Notes under the pieces: model-generated
Told to the model about the DNA's origin: nothing
The model's database searches: none
What the model saw: the letters and a program-made list of their open reading frames with translations, nothing else
Assembly: GCA_012838715.1 (NCBI GenBank)
Contig: DUOR01000163.1
Span: 1-9,542 of the forward strand
Origin: Actinomycetales bacterium
Lineage (GTDB): Bacteria > Actinomycetota > Actinomycetes > Mycobacteriales > Mycobacteriaceae
Length of the DNA stretch: 9,542 nucleotides
Direction: 5' to 3'
Part shown: positions 9,346 to 9,542 of the stretch, one piece after another
Numbering within the stretch: position 1 is the stretch's first letter
Layout of the letters: the number at the start of each line of letters is the position of its first letter
Program-made: the position numbers and the translations under genes

Positions 9346-9360
9346 TGACAATCACTGTCG
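9346..9360. promoter_or_regulatory. operator-like palindrome in AT-richer DNA
   Basis: TGACAATCACTGTCG contains the imperfect palindrome GACAaTcAcTGTC. It matches about 11 of 15 positions of the TGAAAATCATTTTCA-like sites used by Fur/Zur-type repressors in actinobacteria (recalled, not searched). If real, it would control a gene to the right of the window. Confidence 0.25.
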
Positions 9361-9542
9361 AATCGCAGGATCGGCCCGTTACGCGCTCCCCCTCGGCACC
9401 ACCCCCGCCGCCGGGAAAGCCCGGGAAACCAAATTTTCGGACATGTGCCGCACGCCCGGGCCCTGTGCCAAAATCAACCACCCGAGGGCGCGACCCACCG
9501 CCATCCGTGGCCGCGCCATGCCCTCAACTCCCCAGCGATTCA

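Larger units (their letters stand above)
8837..9542. other. 706-bp region without a convincing gene, rich in structure
   Basis: This stretch lacks the strong G/C third-base bias of the neighbours in every frame I read. It is visibly less GC-rich after about 8990 and contains AT-rich patches (for example 9030-9070 and 9430-9475). Minus-strand frames covering it encode Arg/Gly/Ser-rich products that look like noise. A plus-strand frame is open from ATG 9272 to the right edge, but its codon use is poor. Structural elements inside are listed separately. It is probably the operon end plus the regulatory region of a gene beyond the right edge. Confidence 0.6.

Noticed and set aside
9083..9481. Minus-strand frame of 132 residues in the right-hand region
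   Set aside because: Gly/Arg/Ser-rich product, weak codon bias, and it overlaps AT-rich and palindromic DNA that looks regulatory.
9272..9542. Plus-strand frame open from ATG 9272 to the right edge (about 90 residues)
   Set aside because: Third bases are clearly less G/C-rich than in the real genes, the product is Arg/Pro-rich without recognisable motifs, and no Shine-Dalgarno lies at a useful distance. A start at ATG 9518 for a gene beyond the edge cannot be judged from eight codons.

Overview
The window is chromosomal DNA from a GC-rich actinobacterium. The third codon positions of the clear genes are almost all G or C. Corynebacterium or a close relative in the Mycobacteriales is the best fit. 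The reasons are the gene order glycosyltransferase, DUF2304 membrane protein, (DsbA-like protein), convergent GalE-type epimerase, which I recall resembles the mycobacterial Rv3631-Rv3634c block, and several promoters with a TAnnnT -10 box placed directly before an ATG. This assignment rests on memory of protein families, not on a search.

Layout. Positions 1-95 hold the Ala/Pro-rich tail of an upstream gene. Two GT-A fold glycosyltransferases follow (124-1026 and 1118-1900), separated by a 91-bp spacer that contains a 27-bp tandem duplication. A DUF2304 membrane protein (1897-2256) is translationally coupled to the second transferase. A membrane-anchored DsbA-like thiol-disulfide protein (2356-3426) ends four bases into a convergent GalE-type epimerase (4424-3423, minus strand). 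Behind the epimerase, on the same strand, lies an MFS transporter (5706-4462). A structured, G-run-rich divergent spacer separates it from a plus-strand ABC importer operon: lipoprotein 6028-6996, permease 6996-8021, ATPase 8018-8836. The last 706 bp (8837-9542) contain no convincing gene but hold tandem repeats, a large nested inverted repeat, an attenuator-like pair of competing hairpins and an operator-like palindrome.

How the genes work together. The left half looks like cell-envelope glycan assembly. The epimerase would supply a UDP-hexose, the DPM1-like transferase with its DUF2304 partner would load a sugar onto polyprenyl phosphate in the membrane, and the first transferase would act on the same or a related glycan. 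The DsbA-like protein would work outside the membrane on protein disulfides. The right half is a complete BtuFCD/FecBCD-type importer for cobalamin or an iron chelate. I saw no cobalamin riboswitch or clear iron box that would settle the substrate.

I found no insertion sequence, phage gene, CRISPR array, rRNA or tRNA. I see no clearly new multi-gene system. The most interesting points are the conserved envelope block with an inserted thiol-oxidoreductase, the repeated leaderless-promoter architecture, and the structured non-coding DNA at 5763-5908 and 8837-9360.
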